In this document: positions 1 through 6,291 of the stretch, piece after piece | Layout of the letters: every line of letters starts with the position of its first letter | Numbering within the stretch: position 1 is the stretch's first letter | Assembly (NCBI GenBank): GCA_002400805.1 | Contig: NVRG01000011.1 | Location: 2,036-14,326 of the forward strand | DNA: 12,291 nucleotides | Source: Gammaproteobacteria bacterium | GTDB lineage: Bacteria > Pseudomonadota > Gammaproteobacteria > Nitrosococcales > Methylophagaceae | Direction: 5' to 3' | Notes under the pieces: generated by a model | Databases searched by the model: none | Seen by the model: the letters and a program-made list of their open reading frames with translations, nothing else | What the model was told of the DNA's origin: nothing | Translations under genes and position numbers: made by a program

Positions 1-192
1 CCTTCAAAATGCATTGCATTCGAAGATTCTATATCTGGTGTTATCGCCGCGAGTAAGGCAAATATGAAAACGGTTGTCGTTCCACCAATTTTAGAATTTA
101 CAGATAAAAAATATGAATTGTCTTATATGAAACTTAGCTGCTTGTCGGAGTTCACCGATGCTCACTTAGAAAAAATAGTGAATGGTGTCTAG
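1..192 (+). CDS. HAD-family sugar/hexitol phosphatase, C-terminal fragment (HxpB/YniC-like)
   Basis: The open frame enters from the left edge and stops with TAG at 190-192, giving the last 63 residues of a HAD-superfamily hydrolase. The visible stretch includes CIAFEDSISGVIAA, which matches HAD motif III/IV of the beta-phosphoglucomutase-like subgroup: an acidic E-D pair that helps bind Mg2+, then the S-x-x-G-x-x-A-A helix. The tail (VVVPP, then a KLSCLSEFTD-like segment) resembles hexitol phosphatase B / 2-deoxyglucose-6-phosphatase of enteric bacteria. Such enzymes are cytoplasmic and dephosphorylate hexitol and sugar phosphates. The nucleophile Asp and cap domain lie outside the window, so substrate class is inferred from the C-terminal end only. 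Confidence 0.75.
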   Translation, partial: PSKCIAFEDSISGVIAASKANMKTVVVPPILEFTDKKYELSYMKLSCLSEFTDAHLEKIVNGV

Positions 193-220
193 TTATGTAT
201 TGTGCCAAAACGACATAATA

Positions 221-307
221 ATGGATCTTAAATTAACGCCCTATGGTCGCCAGTCACTCGCAAGCTCGCACCGTTTATGGCAGCGCTATGTGGTAAAGGG
301 GTCGTAA
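221..307 (+). other. Possible 28-codon leader ORF ending on the cupin start codon
   Basis: ATG 221 opens a 28-residue frame (begins MDLKLTPYGRQSL) that ends TAA at 305-307, sharing one A with the cupin ATG (TAATG). No good ribosome binding site is seen before 221. It could be a coupled leader peptide, the remnant of an older gene or chance. It is listed because it affects how the cupin start is read. Confidence 0.2.
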
Positions 308-681
308 TGTCAAAAAGTACCGCAACATATTGGAATGTCCTAGCAGAAGAAAATAAAAGCAAATGGGAGCAGATTGAAGGTAGCTCAGGAATGCTGGAAC
401 AGCTAACACTTGCTTTCGATGAAGTGACCGGTGATTACACTCGGCTTACCCGTTTTAAAGCAGGTGCAGATACAAAGGAATTTGGCGGTAAATCTCACGA
501 TTACCCTGAGGAAATCTTTATTATTTCCGGTCGACTTTATGATGTTGCTTTTCAGCAATGGTTAGAAGCGGGACATTTTGCCAGTCGTCCTCCCGGTGAA
601 GTTCATGGCCCATTCATTTGTGAGGAAGATTGTTTGGTTATGGAAGTATCATTCCCAAGTCAGAGTGCATCAGCCACATAA
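307..681 (+). CDS. Cupin-domain protein, ChrR/cupin_7-like
   Basis: A 124-residue single-domain cupin. The N-terminal half is a beta-rich run with FKAGADTKEFGGKSHDYPEE at about residues 50-69. It carries the likely metal ligands H64 and E68/E69, and the second cupin motif GEVHGPF supplies H100. This arrangement resembles the anti-sigma ChrR cupin / cupin_7 type, which binds Zn or another divalent metal, but no zinc-binding anti-sigma N-terminal domain is present, so it is more likely a stand-alone enzyme or sensor of unknown substrate. I chose ATG 307 over the in-frame ATG at 277. AAAGGGG lies just upstream of 307, and the ten extra residues encoded from 277 do not look like cupin sequence. 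A 28-codon frame ends in TAATG over this start, so translational coupling is possible. Confidence 0.75.
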   Translation: MSKSTATYWNVLAEENKSKWEQIEGSSGMLEQLTLAFDEVTGDYTRLTRFKAGADTKEFGGKSHDYPEEIFIISGRLYDVAFQQWLEAGHFASRPPGEVHGPFICEEDCLVMEVSFPSQSASAT

Positions 682-772
682 TAAGGCCATTAAATCAGAC
701 TGCTAAACGTTGGCTGCCGTTTATTGCTGCCTTATATTTCAATTTAGTCACCCTAATCACTGAGCGTTAAAA

Positions 773-1096
773 ATGAAGAAAGCACTACAAAATTTATCTG
801 AGATTGTCGCTAAGGCGAATGATGTGTTCTACAGCAAGTTTGAACATGTCGATACCTTAATGGGAATAATGGATAAAACCTTACGTCATCAAGGCATGAA
901 AGCAGATGCAATCACCATTGATTGCATTGCTCTCGATAAGAAGATCGTTATCCTGCTCCATGATGATAAGCCTGATGTTGTGAACATTGCGCTGGGTAAT
1001 AAAGAAGGTGATATTTATTCATCTTCAGAATACGAACTTGCCAAACTATCCGAGGCCGTCATCGTGGAAATAATGGAAACGAACTTTATTTCGTAA
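773..1096 (+). CDS. Conserved-looking hypothetical protein, 107 aa
   Basis: I do not recognise a named family. The product is a small, soluble, mixed alpha/beta protein with no signal peptide or membrane segment. An amphipathic N-terminal helix (residues 1-42) is followed by two hydrophobic strand-like stretches, ITIDCIAL and KIVILLHDD (about 47-65). Next comes VNIALGNKEGDIYSS and a C-terminal helix. Codon use is like that of neighbouring genes and the frame is open throughout, which favours a real gene. Only a weak purine-rich site (TGAGCG) precedes the start. The 3' end overlaps the convergent cupin gene by 11 bp, and no terminator lies between them. Confidence 0.6.
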   Translation: MKKALQNLSEIVAKANDVFYSKFEHVDTLMGIMDKTLRHQGMKADAITIDCIALDKKIVILLHDDKPDVVNIALGNKEGDIYSSSEYELAKLSEAVIVEIMETNFIS

Positions 1097-1436
1097 CACC
1101 TTTGATGCGGCTAATCATTATTTTTAACTGACAAAAGAAGCACTTAACAAAATTTCCGTTGATGTGCTTAAATTGCTTTTTAAGTGGTTTTTTCACTTCC
1201 CATGTGCCTTTAAAACCGTTTGGAAACACAACTAGGTCACCCGCTTTGAATTTTACTACTGGGCTGCCATCTTCAGGTGTCATTTCACATTCACCTTCTA
1301 AAATAAGCGCTGTTTCTGTGGTAACAAATTCCCATGGGAATACGGATACTTCTTTTTCCCATGTTGGCCAGTAAGCAGTACCCATTTTTTTTAAAAGCGC
1401 TTCGCTTGGGTTGCTATCAACTGTAATTTCTTTCAT
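1086..1436 (-). CDS. Cupin_3 (DUF861)-type cupin protein with C-terminal extension
   Basis: A 116-residue protein whose first 90 residues match the small DUF861/EutQ-like cupin group: WEKEVSVFPWEF, then ETALILEGECEMTPEDG (residues 41-57), FKAGDLVVFPNGFKGTWEV (63-81) and KKPLKK. Family members usually end shortly after this last strand. Here about 25 further basic residues follow (HINGNFVKCFFCQ..., with a CxxC-like FFCQ region) and run into the convergent gene. AGGAAT, 6 nt upstream of ATG, is a good ribosome binding site. Related proteins include small stress cupins and domains of ureidoglycine aminohydrolase type; the substrate is unknown. The extension may be a lost ancestral stop codon. 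Confidence 0.75.
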   Translation of the reverse strand: MKEITVDSNPSEALLKKMGTAYWPTWEKEVSVFPWEFVTTETALILEGECEMTPEDGSPVVKFKAGDLVVFPNGFKGTWEVKKPLKKQFKHINGNFVKCFFCQLKIMISRIKGVTK

Positions 1437-1779
1437 GTTAATTCCTAATTGTTAGATTTATGCCCAGCATCAGAATGGTTTGGGATGAGACATAGTATGT
1501 TGTTCATCCTGTTTTGCCTAGATTTTAAGGATAGTCATATCCATTTAGGGCGGGCACCTGAAATGGCTAAAGGGTTGCTAATGCAGATTGTTCAATGAGT
1601 AGAGTCAAGCTTAGACAGAGTGCGGGATAGAGTTAAAGAATTCTTTCTTCCTAATTATTGCTCATCTAAAGCTCGGCATGGCGATGTTTTAAGAGGAAAA
1701 TGACTCTTTTTGTATTCAATAAATTAAGATCAACAGTGAAAATAAGAACAAAATTAAGAGGTCCTCATGTTAACAATTG

Positions 1780-1803
1780 TTATGATGGGCAGCGCCCTCA
1801 TAA
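1780..1803. repeat. Strong short hairpin, REP- or terminator-like without T tract
   Basis: TTATGATGGGC (1780-1790) and GCCCTCATAA (1794-1803) form a 10-bp stem with a single bulged T and a 3-nt AGC loop. No run of T follows on the plus strand, so a rho-independent terminator is not supported. It may be a REP-like repeat or a structured RNA. Whether it recurs in the genome cannot be seen here. Confidence 0.45.
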
Positions 1804-1925
1804 AACATACTGTTATTTTCCTTTTAATGAGGCGTTCTGTTTCTCTAACGATAAGGCTGAAGAGCTAGGCCCATTTAATCCCACTATTGATGTATGGTAA
1901 GTCGGTGAAAAGCATCACACAAGGG

Positions 1926-1989
1926 ACGGGGACGGACGGCATTTCATGCCGCCTCTTATGGCAGCGTTAACTGTCTTCAGCCATAAGGG
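1926..1989. repeat. REP-like element: GGAC hairpin followed by a second inverted repeat
   Basis: A GC-rich island in AT-rich sequence begins with GGGGACGGAC. The second GGAC (1934-1937) leads directly into a perfect 6-bp stem with a 3-nt loop, CGGCAT-TTC-ATGCCG (1937-1951), bracketed by GG and CC. An 8-bp perfect inverted repeat CTTATGGC/GCCATAAG (1955-1962 and 1980-1987) with a 17-nt loop follows. A conserved GTAG or GGAC tetranucleotide at the foot of a short GC-rich hairpin is the known design of REP sequences mobilised by RAYT transposases. No RAYT gene is in the window, so this would be a dispersed copy. Confidence 0.45.
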
Positions 1990-2003
1990 AACGTATACTT
2001 AAA

Positions 2004-2031
2004 TTGCAAAAATATACATAATTGCTATCAT
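2004..2031 (+). promoter_or_regulatory. Candidate sigma-70 promoter for the cold-shock-domain gene
   Basis: TTGCAA (2004-2009) and TATCAT (2026-2031) are spaced by 16 bp, giving a predicted start near 2038 and a leader of about 70 nt before ATG 2109. The -10 matches 5 of 6 consensus bases and the -35 is a weaker match. A long leader is common for cold-shock genes, but no cold box is evident. Confidence 0.35.
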
Positions 2032-2108
2032 TGGCAACCACTTAAAGGTCGAACCAGAATTTACGATCAGCAGCATTGCCCTCATTACACATTGAATAGG
2101 ATACAAAC

Positions 2109-2459
2109 ATGGCCAAAGGCATTATTAAACGTTACGATTTCCGCAAAGGCTTTGGCTTTATTGCCGACGACAAAAACGGCGAAGACTTCTTCTTCCATAA
2201 AAGTGAGTGGCAAGGCGATGGCCCTATCCGCAAAGGAATAGCCGTTGAGTTCATCGACAAAGAATCAGAAAAAGGCCCTCAGGCTGAATCTGTTATTCCT
2301 TTAGACGGTGACAGCAAAAAACCTTCTAGCAACACTAAACCTGCTTCTTTAGAAGCTCGCGTAGCATCTCTAGAAAGCTCTGTAGCTACCTGGAAAATTT
2401 TGAGCTTGTTAGCACTTGCTGGTGTTATTGCTCTAGCGGTTGAGAAGTTCGTACTGTAA
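2109..2459 (+). CDS. Cold-shock domain protein with C-terminal membrane anchor
   Basis: A 116-residue protein in three parts. Residues 1-62 form a cold-shock (OB-fold) domain with RNP1-like KGFGFI (13-18) and RNP2-like DFFFH (26-30), the aromatic surface that binds single-stranded RNA or DNA. Residues 63-80 are a Ser/Pro/Lys linker, and 79-94 (SLEARVASLESSVATW) have heptad-like spacing suggesting a short coiled coil. Residues 95-116 are a hydrophobic helix ending at the C-terminus, a tail anchor. Free Csp proteins are about 70 aa and soluble. This layout resembles CSD proteins with an added membrane domain, such as CSD-DUF1294, but with one helix only. ATAGGATA precedes the ATG. The gene is followed by a strong terminator, so it is likely monocistronic. 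Confidence 0.85.
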   Translation: MAKGIIKRYDFRKGFGFIADDKNGEDFFFHKSEWQGDGPIRKGIAVEFIDKESEKGPQAESVIPLDGDSKKPSSNTKPASLEARVASLESSVATWKILSLLALAGVIALAVEKFVL

Positions 2460-2516
2460 GTACTGACCTCCATTAAACAAGGCCAGAATTTTTATAGATA
2501 GCTGTATTAGCTTCAT

Positions 2517-2548
2517 ATTTAAGTGGCACTGTTTTGTGCCATTTAAAT
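2517..2548. terminator. Symmetric rho-independent-type terminator after the cold-shock-domain gene
   Basis: TTTAAGTGGCAC (2518-2529) pairs with GTGCCATTTAAA (2536-2547), extended by one A-T pair: a 13-bp stem with one G-T wobble and a TGTTTT loop. The A/T-rich outer stem serves as the U tract on either strand. It ends the upstream gene and lies before the COQ4-like gene, which also argues against the TTG codon at 2534 as that gene's start. Confidence 0.65.
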
Positions 2549-2602
2549 TATCAGGCTTTTCTACAGGCACAGTTATACAATTTCAAGCAGCTAACAAGGC
2601 AA

Positions 2603-3082
2603 ATGAAATTTAATAGAACTAAAGTCGCTCAATTTCAAGAGCAAGCTTGTAAGCTCACTCTAAGAGAGGCTTTAGCTGAGTTTTATTCGGTGAACTCCCA
2701 CCTTTTCTCTGTTCCTGAACCTGATACCGTGTGGACGGAGTTATTAGTTCATCATGATGTCGGGCACGTGTTTTTTGGTGTGAATACCAGTATTTTGGAT
2801 GAGGCAGCCGGCGATTATTGGACGTTATTTGGAACCGATTTAAGTTTTAAAGAATATCTGGCCTATGCCAAATCACCAGAAGGCAAAAAACTCATCGCGA
2901 ATATTGGTTTTGTTAACATCGTTAAGAGTTTATTTCTCGGCATGCCTCTTTTATATAAAACATATTTTCGGGCTAGAAAAATGACCCGTAAATGGAAGAC
3001 TCGAGGCTACGAGCTATATATGGACATGCCGCTCGTTGAAATTCGTAAAGAATTTAATTTAGAGATTTTGGAATACAAGTGA
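2603..3082 (+). CDS. Small COQ4-family-like protein (HDxxHx11E motif)
   Basis: Starting at ATG 2603 (AAGG a few bases upstream), the product has 159 residues. It carries H51-D52-V-G-H55 followed exactly eleven residues later by E67, the HDxxHx11E zinc-binding signature of COQ4, which in eukaryotes and many bacteria is needed for ubiquinone (CoQ) biosynthesis. The C-terminal YMDMPLVEIRKEF (about 139-151) resembles the COQ4 end, where a P-L-x-E-x-R segment is typical. The FGTDLSFKEYL segment after the motif is distinctive. The protein is shorter than human COQ4 (about 265 aa). Two strongly hydrophobic stretches (about 95-120) could associate with membrane. Its stop overlaps the start of the DUF6653 gene (GTGA), so the two are translationally coupled. 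The motif is directly visible; a role in quinone chemistry is inference. Confidence 0.65.
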   Translation: MKFNRTKVAQFQEQACKLTLREALAEFYSVNSHLFSVPEPDTVWTELLVHHDVGHVFFGVNTSILDEAAGDYWTLFGTDLSFKEYLAYAKSPEGKKLIANIGFVNIVKSLFLGMPLLYKTYFRARKMTRKWKTRGYELYMDMPLVEIRKEFNLEILEYK

Positions 3083-3588
3083 CCTTTGAACGGAAAATTG
3101 CCAACCTCTTTAATCTCACTGATGAAAACTGGCTGAAGCACGCTAATCCCATCAGTGTTTGGACGCGATATTCAGTTTTGCCCATTATTGTCTTGGCATT
3201 CTGGAGTCGAATATGGATTGGCTGGTGGTGTTTGATTCCAGCTGCCATTTCACTACTTTGGATGATGTTTAATCCTCTCGTTTTTAACAAAGCTAAATCG
3301 ACAAAAAACTGGGCCTCCAAGGCAGTATTGGGGGAACGGGTTTATTTAAACAGAGACAAGATTCCCCTGCCAAAACATCATGAAACTCATCTATTTTTTA
3401 TTTTAAATAGCATTTCTTTTGTTGGCTTAATCATAGCGACCTGGGCTACGGTTTTTTATTCAGTTTGGGGAGCCATTTTAGGTATAACGATGGCGTATCT
3501 AGGAAAAAGTTGGTTTCTAGATCGTATGGTTTGGTTATATGAAGATATGAAAAATGACAATGAAACCTATAAAAGTTGGGACTATTAA
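3079..3588 (+). CDS. DUF6653 family membrane protein
   Basis: A 169-residue protein starting at GTG 3079, overlapping the previous gene by 4 bp. Its pattern matches DUF6653 as I remember it: an N-terminal soluble piece with HANPISVWTR (21-30), then two hydrophobic helices (about 31-66) containing SRIWIGWW. Next come WASKAVLGERVYLNR (78-92), two more helices (about 104-142) and the near-invariant end GKSWFLDRMVWLYEDM. It is predicted to sit in the inner membrane with four helices. No biochemical function is known to me. Tight coupling to a COQ4-like gene suggests the two proteins work together, perhaps in lipid or quinone metabolism at the membrane, which is a guess. Confidence 0.75.
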   Translation: MTFERKIANLFNLTDENWLKHANPISVWTRYSVLPIIVLAFWSRIWIGWWCLIPAAISLLWMMFNPLVFNKAKSTKNWASKAVLGERVYLNRDKIPLPKHHETHLFFILNSISFVGLIIATWATVFYSVWGAILGITMAYLGKSWFLDRMVWLYEDMKNDNETYKSWDY

Positions 3589-3618
3589 CCCGACCAAGCA
3601 ATTCTGAGCTCCGTTAGC

Positions 3619-4446
3619 CTAGTTTAACAGCGGATATAAACCTTGCTGTTTAACGACTAATTCTGCCGTTTTAATCTGGTCTTGAAAGCTTCTTTCGGCA
3701 ATAATTTGGTTAACTGTTTCCCTTGTCTTTATTGATGACATGCCCGATTGAACTCTGTCGTCATATAAAATTTTCAACATCAAATAATCCAAGCCAGAAA
3801 GAAAATGATCGCGTGCTCGGTCATTAAGCACCGATGGGTAAACGCTGGTAGATCGGTTCGGAAAACCTAAGACTTGGGTGAGCATTTCAGACAACGTTGC
3901 TAATAGACGTGCTTCAGCACGAGCGCGATCAGTGGGAATAACTACCGCGGCTTGTTGAATACTATTATCTCGGCGCGTAAACAAACTTGCCGAGCCTATT
4001 TTCTTTGCCATTTCTTTAGTTGTTTTAGCATTTTCATCTAACTTGAAGTAATGCGCGATATCTTGCTGGTAGCGTTTTTCTGATGTTAAAACAATGGTTA
4101 AGTTTGCGGGGTGGAGTTGATCGGCAGGTTGAATTTTTAGGCCAGTAATATCTCTAATCTGGGAAAAATGTAATGCCACTAGCCTTTCATGTAATTCAAT
4201 ATCATCAATGTGATGTTTGATTTCATAATAGATAGGCTTTTGCCACTTTTTAATGCCCGCAGTGGAATCTTGTGATTTTTCACTAAGCGTAACAGCGACA
4301 AAGCTGTTAGTTATATATTCGTTGGCATGCCAATGTATTGCGATGACGGAAGAGGACCATGCCAGAGTGAGCATGATTAACAAGGAAGAAATGGTTGTTC
4401 GTAATCCCTTAATATTACAGCTAGATCCAAAGCTGGTCTTGTCCAT
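3619..4446 (-). CDS. DUF2927 family protein, membrane-anchored
   Basis: A 275-residue protein with one N-terminal hydrophobic segment (about 17-37), probably a signal anchor with the rest in the periplasm. The body fits DUF2927: KKWQKPIYYEI (66-76), a strand-rich middle with LTIVLTSE (about 116-123), and then LSEMLTQVLGFPNRS (185-199), corresponding to the family's E-x-x-T/L-Q-x-L-G-x-x-N segment. PSVLND and ...LDYLMLKILYDDRVQSGM (219-236) follow. The family resembles catalytically dead metallopeptidase folds; I see no HExxH. ACGGGAC upstream of the ATG is a plausible ribosome binding site. It converges with the DUF6653 gene across a 30-bp gap with no clear hairpin. Function unknown. Confidence 0.75.
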   Translation of the reverse strand: MDKTSFGSSCNIKGLRTTISSLLIMLTLAWSSSVIAIHWHANEYITNSFVAVTLSEKSQDSTAGIKKWQKPIYYEIKHHIDDIELHERLVALHFSQIRDITGLKIQPADQLHPANLTIVLTSEKRYQQDIAHYFKLDENAKTTKEMAKKIGSASLFTRRDNSIQQAAVVIPTDRARAEARLLATLSEMLTQVLGFPNRSTSVYPSVLNDRARDHFLSGLDYLMLKILYDDRVQSGMSSIKTRETVNQIIAERSFQDQIKTAELVVKQQGLYPLLN

Positions 4447-4658
4447 AAATGTCCCGTAAAAAAGAAAAACTATCGCTTAAAACATTAAAAAATTCCAACG
4501 CGCAGCTTAGCACGCTTAAATTGAAAAGTGTGGCTAAGTAGGCATTTTTTCTACTAAAAAAGTGATAAACAAGCCGCAGCAAAAATTATCCGTACTTTAC
4601 CTTTTTTGCCAAACCAGGAGCAAACTAATACATTCGAATAGAAAGTGAATGCGCATAG

Positions 4659-5546
4659 TTAACCCTCGGGTATTAAGTGCTTTAGCAGATATTGATACAA
4701 CGTCTTCACCTTAGCATTATGTTTTAAATCCCGATGATAGACATACCACAACCCGTTTGCTTCATATGTTACGTCGTCATCTAGCTGCAGCTTATGTAAA
4801 TTGCTGCAAGCTGCTGCGCCTATCTCCGAAATTAGGCCTATCCCTATGCCTGTCTTTACGGCAGATTCAATATCGAGAAATTGATTGCTCTGATACACCA
4901 CACGCTCATTGTCGAGATGCCGCAGCACTTGTTTCACATGTGGGATATGATGCTTTTCGACACTGGGCATAACCCAATTGTGTTGGTTATATTCCTCAAT
5001 TTTTTGGGGTAGGCCAAACTGTTGCACATACTCATCAGTCGCATAATAGGCCATGTTTATGGTCATGATTTTGCGAGCAATCAAATCAGGATCTTGAGGT
5101 TCCTGGCCAGCTCTTACTGATACATGCACTGCCCCACTGGCTAAGGGAATGATTTCGTCGGTAGATATCAACTGTATACGTAAATTTGGATAGGCTTTAC
5201 GGAACTCTAACAATGCAGGATTAAGTAACGATGAAAACTCGACCAGCGTCGTGATACGCAGATTGCCATTGATATCCTGCTCCACGCTGCCAAGCAAGTT
5301 TTCTAGCCGATTGAATTCAGCATAGATAGAGGGCATCTCGTTTACGAGTATCGATCCCGCATCCGTTAGTTTGTAACCGCGCTGATGACGAATGAACAGT
5401 TTGATGTTTAATGCTTGTTCTAGGCGATTCACATGGCGCAGCACTGTTGCATGGTTACACTTTAGCTGCCTTGCCGCCTTGCTCAGGGAGCCTGACTGTG
5501 CCACTTGATAGGCTACGCGGTAGTCGTCCCAATAAAGATCTTGCAT
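4659..5546 (-). CDS. LysR-family transcriptional regulator
   Basis: A 295-residue protein of usual LysR length. The N-terminal winged helix-turn-helix covers residues 5-64, with recognition region GSLSKAARQLKCNHATVLRHVNRLE (18-43) and the wing IRHQRGYKLTDAG. A linker helix follows, and a substrate-binding co-inducer domain occupies about 90-290 (GNLRITTLVEF; GIGIGLISEIGAAAC). It is divergent from the cytochrome b561/yceI/pirin operon with 159 bp between starts, the classical arrangement for a LysR protein controlling its neighbour and itself. The DNA-binding part, with D-x-Y rather than L-x-x-F early on, resembles the subgroup of LysR proteins found beside pirin genes. The effector cannot be read from sequence. 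Confidence 0.92.
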   Translation of the reverse strand: MQDLYWDDYRVAYQVAQSGSLSKAARQLKCNHATVLRHVNRLEQALNIKLFIRHQRGYKLTDAGSILVNEMPSIYAEFNRLENLLGSVEQDINGNLRITTLVEFSSLLNPALLEFRKAYPNLRIQLISTDEIIPLASGAVHVSVRAGQEPQDPDLIARKIMTINMAYYATDEYVQQFGLPQKIEEYNQHNWVMPSVEKHHIPHVKQVLRHLDNERVVYQSNQFLDIESAVKTGIGIGLISEIGAAACSNLHKLQLDDDVTYEANGLWYVYHRDLKHNAKVKTLYQYLLKHLIPEG

Positions 5547-5705
5547 GAATTTCTCTCGGATACTTCTCTCTGTAGAACCCGACTATAACATTCACTACGG
5601 CATGACTTCATTGCTTTATGCACAACAGTTTATTATTTTTAGCACTATTCGATTTTATGCAACAGCGATAAGCTAGGCATTAATATTTATTGGCAAGGCA
5701 ATATC
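5547..5705. promoter_or_regulatory. Divergent LysR/cytochrome b561 control region with direct repeat
   Basis: The 159-bp gap between the divergent starts holds two related segments in the same orientation: TTTATGCACAACAG (5615-5628) and TTTATGCAACAG (5654-5665), about four helical turns apart. They flank an AT-rich stretch. They are candidates for the binding sites of the adjacent LysR regulator, although the T-N11-A palindrome is not clear-cut. Confidence 0.35.
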
Positions 5706-6257
5706 ATGTTAAAAAATAGCAGAAAATCTTATGGCTGGATCAGCATTGCCGTGCACTGGCTCATGGCCATCGCCATTTTCTTTATATTTGGGCTAGGGCT
5801 CTATATGGTGGAGCTGACCTATTATGATGCATGGTATAAGGGGTCACTGGATTTGCATAAGAGCCTAGGCATGGTGCTATTAGGATTGTTGTTATTTCGT
5901 ATATTGTGGCACGCCATCAATATTAAACCAGCAGAACTCGCTGGCCCGAAATGGGAGCAACGCGCTGCACACTGGATGCATCGAGGGTTATACCTCGGTA
6001 TGTTATTACTGATGGTCAGTGGTTATCTTATCTCCACCGCCGACGGTCGAGCTATCGTCATTTTTGATTTACTGCATGCACCGGCCTTGCCTTGGGCAAT
6101 TGAAAATCAGGAAGATATTGCAGGACAAGTACATGCCATTTTATCTTGGCTGTTACTCGCCATGACAACAGCCCATGCACTCGCAGCAATTAAACACCAT
6201 TTCATCAATAAAGATGGCGGACTCACGCGTATGTTAAAAGTTAACACCACCATTTGA
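5706..6257 (+). CDS. Cytochrome b561 (CybB-type)
   Basis: A 183-residue, four-helix inner-membrane protein of normal family length. It opens with YGWISIAVHWLMA (H17 in helix 1), has LDLHKSLGMVLLGLLLFRILWH (H51 and H69, helix 2) and AAHWMHRGLYLGMLLLMVSGY (helix 3). QVHAILSWLLLAMTTAHALAAIKHHF supplies H143 and H157 in helix 4. H17, H51, H143 and H157 are the likely ligands of two b-type haems. The family passes electrons between the quinone pool and periplasmic acceptors, including superoxide. AAGG lies about 7 nt before the ATG. It is first in the operon, 34 bp before yceI, a frequent pairing in Proteobacteria that suggests joint action in periplasmic redox or isoprenoid-quinone handling. Confidence 0.9.
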   Translation: MLKNSRKSYGWISIAVHWLMAIAIFFIFGLGLYMVELTYYDAWYKGSLDLHKSLGMVLLGLLLFRILWHAINIKPAELAGPKWEQRAAHWMHRGLYLGMLLLMVSGYLISTADGRAIVIFDLLHAPALPWAIENQEDIAGQVHAILSWLLLAMTTAHALAAIKHHFINKDGGLTRMLKVNTTI

Positions 6258-6291
6258 TATTTAAACGCTCAATCACTACATCGAGGATACT

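Larger units (their letters stand above)
1437..2108. other. 672-bp stretch without a convincing gene
   Basis: No open frame here looks like a protein family. The stretch holds an imperfect dyad GGATGA...TCATCC (1483-1509) upstream of the minus-strand cupin gene, a small GGATA/TATCC hairpin (1529-1542) and a 12-bp palindrome AAAGAATTCTTT (1635-1646). It also holds the strong hairpin at 1780-1803, the REP-like element at 1926-1989 and a likely promoter at 2004-2031. A 66-codon frame (1700-1900) has an AGAGGA site before its ATG but contains the hairpin and is probably not coding. Confidence 0.5.

Noticed and set aside
192..1436. Integron cassette array (small genes of mixed type, GCGTTAA-like ends)
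   Set aside because: No paired attC ends (RYYYAAC...GTTRRRY) with a foldable inner stem could be found between these genes, and one gene lies in the opposite orientation.
1700..1900. A 66-codon open frame with an AGAGGA site before its ATG
   Set aside because: The translation has no recognisable domain or balanced composition and the frame contains the strong hairpin at 1780-1803. It is more likely non-coding sequence, though not excluded.
2525..2539. TGGCAC...GTGC as a sigma-54 promoter before the COQ4-like gene
   Set aside because: The GG to GC spacing is 11 rather than 10, and the bases are fully explained by the terminator stem.
2534..2602. Upstream extension of the COQ4-like gene to TTG 2534
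   Set aside because: TTG 2534 lies in the loop of the preceding terminator hairpin and has no ribosome binding site; ATG 2603 gives a protein that starts naturally.
4506..4537. Inverted repeat CTTAGC/GCTAAG followed by TTTTTT on the plus strand
   Set aside because: The stem is only 6 bp with a long loop, and the T run is on the strand where no gene needs terminating. Too weak to call.
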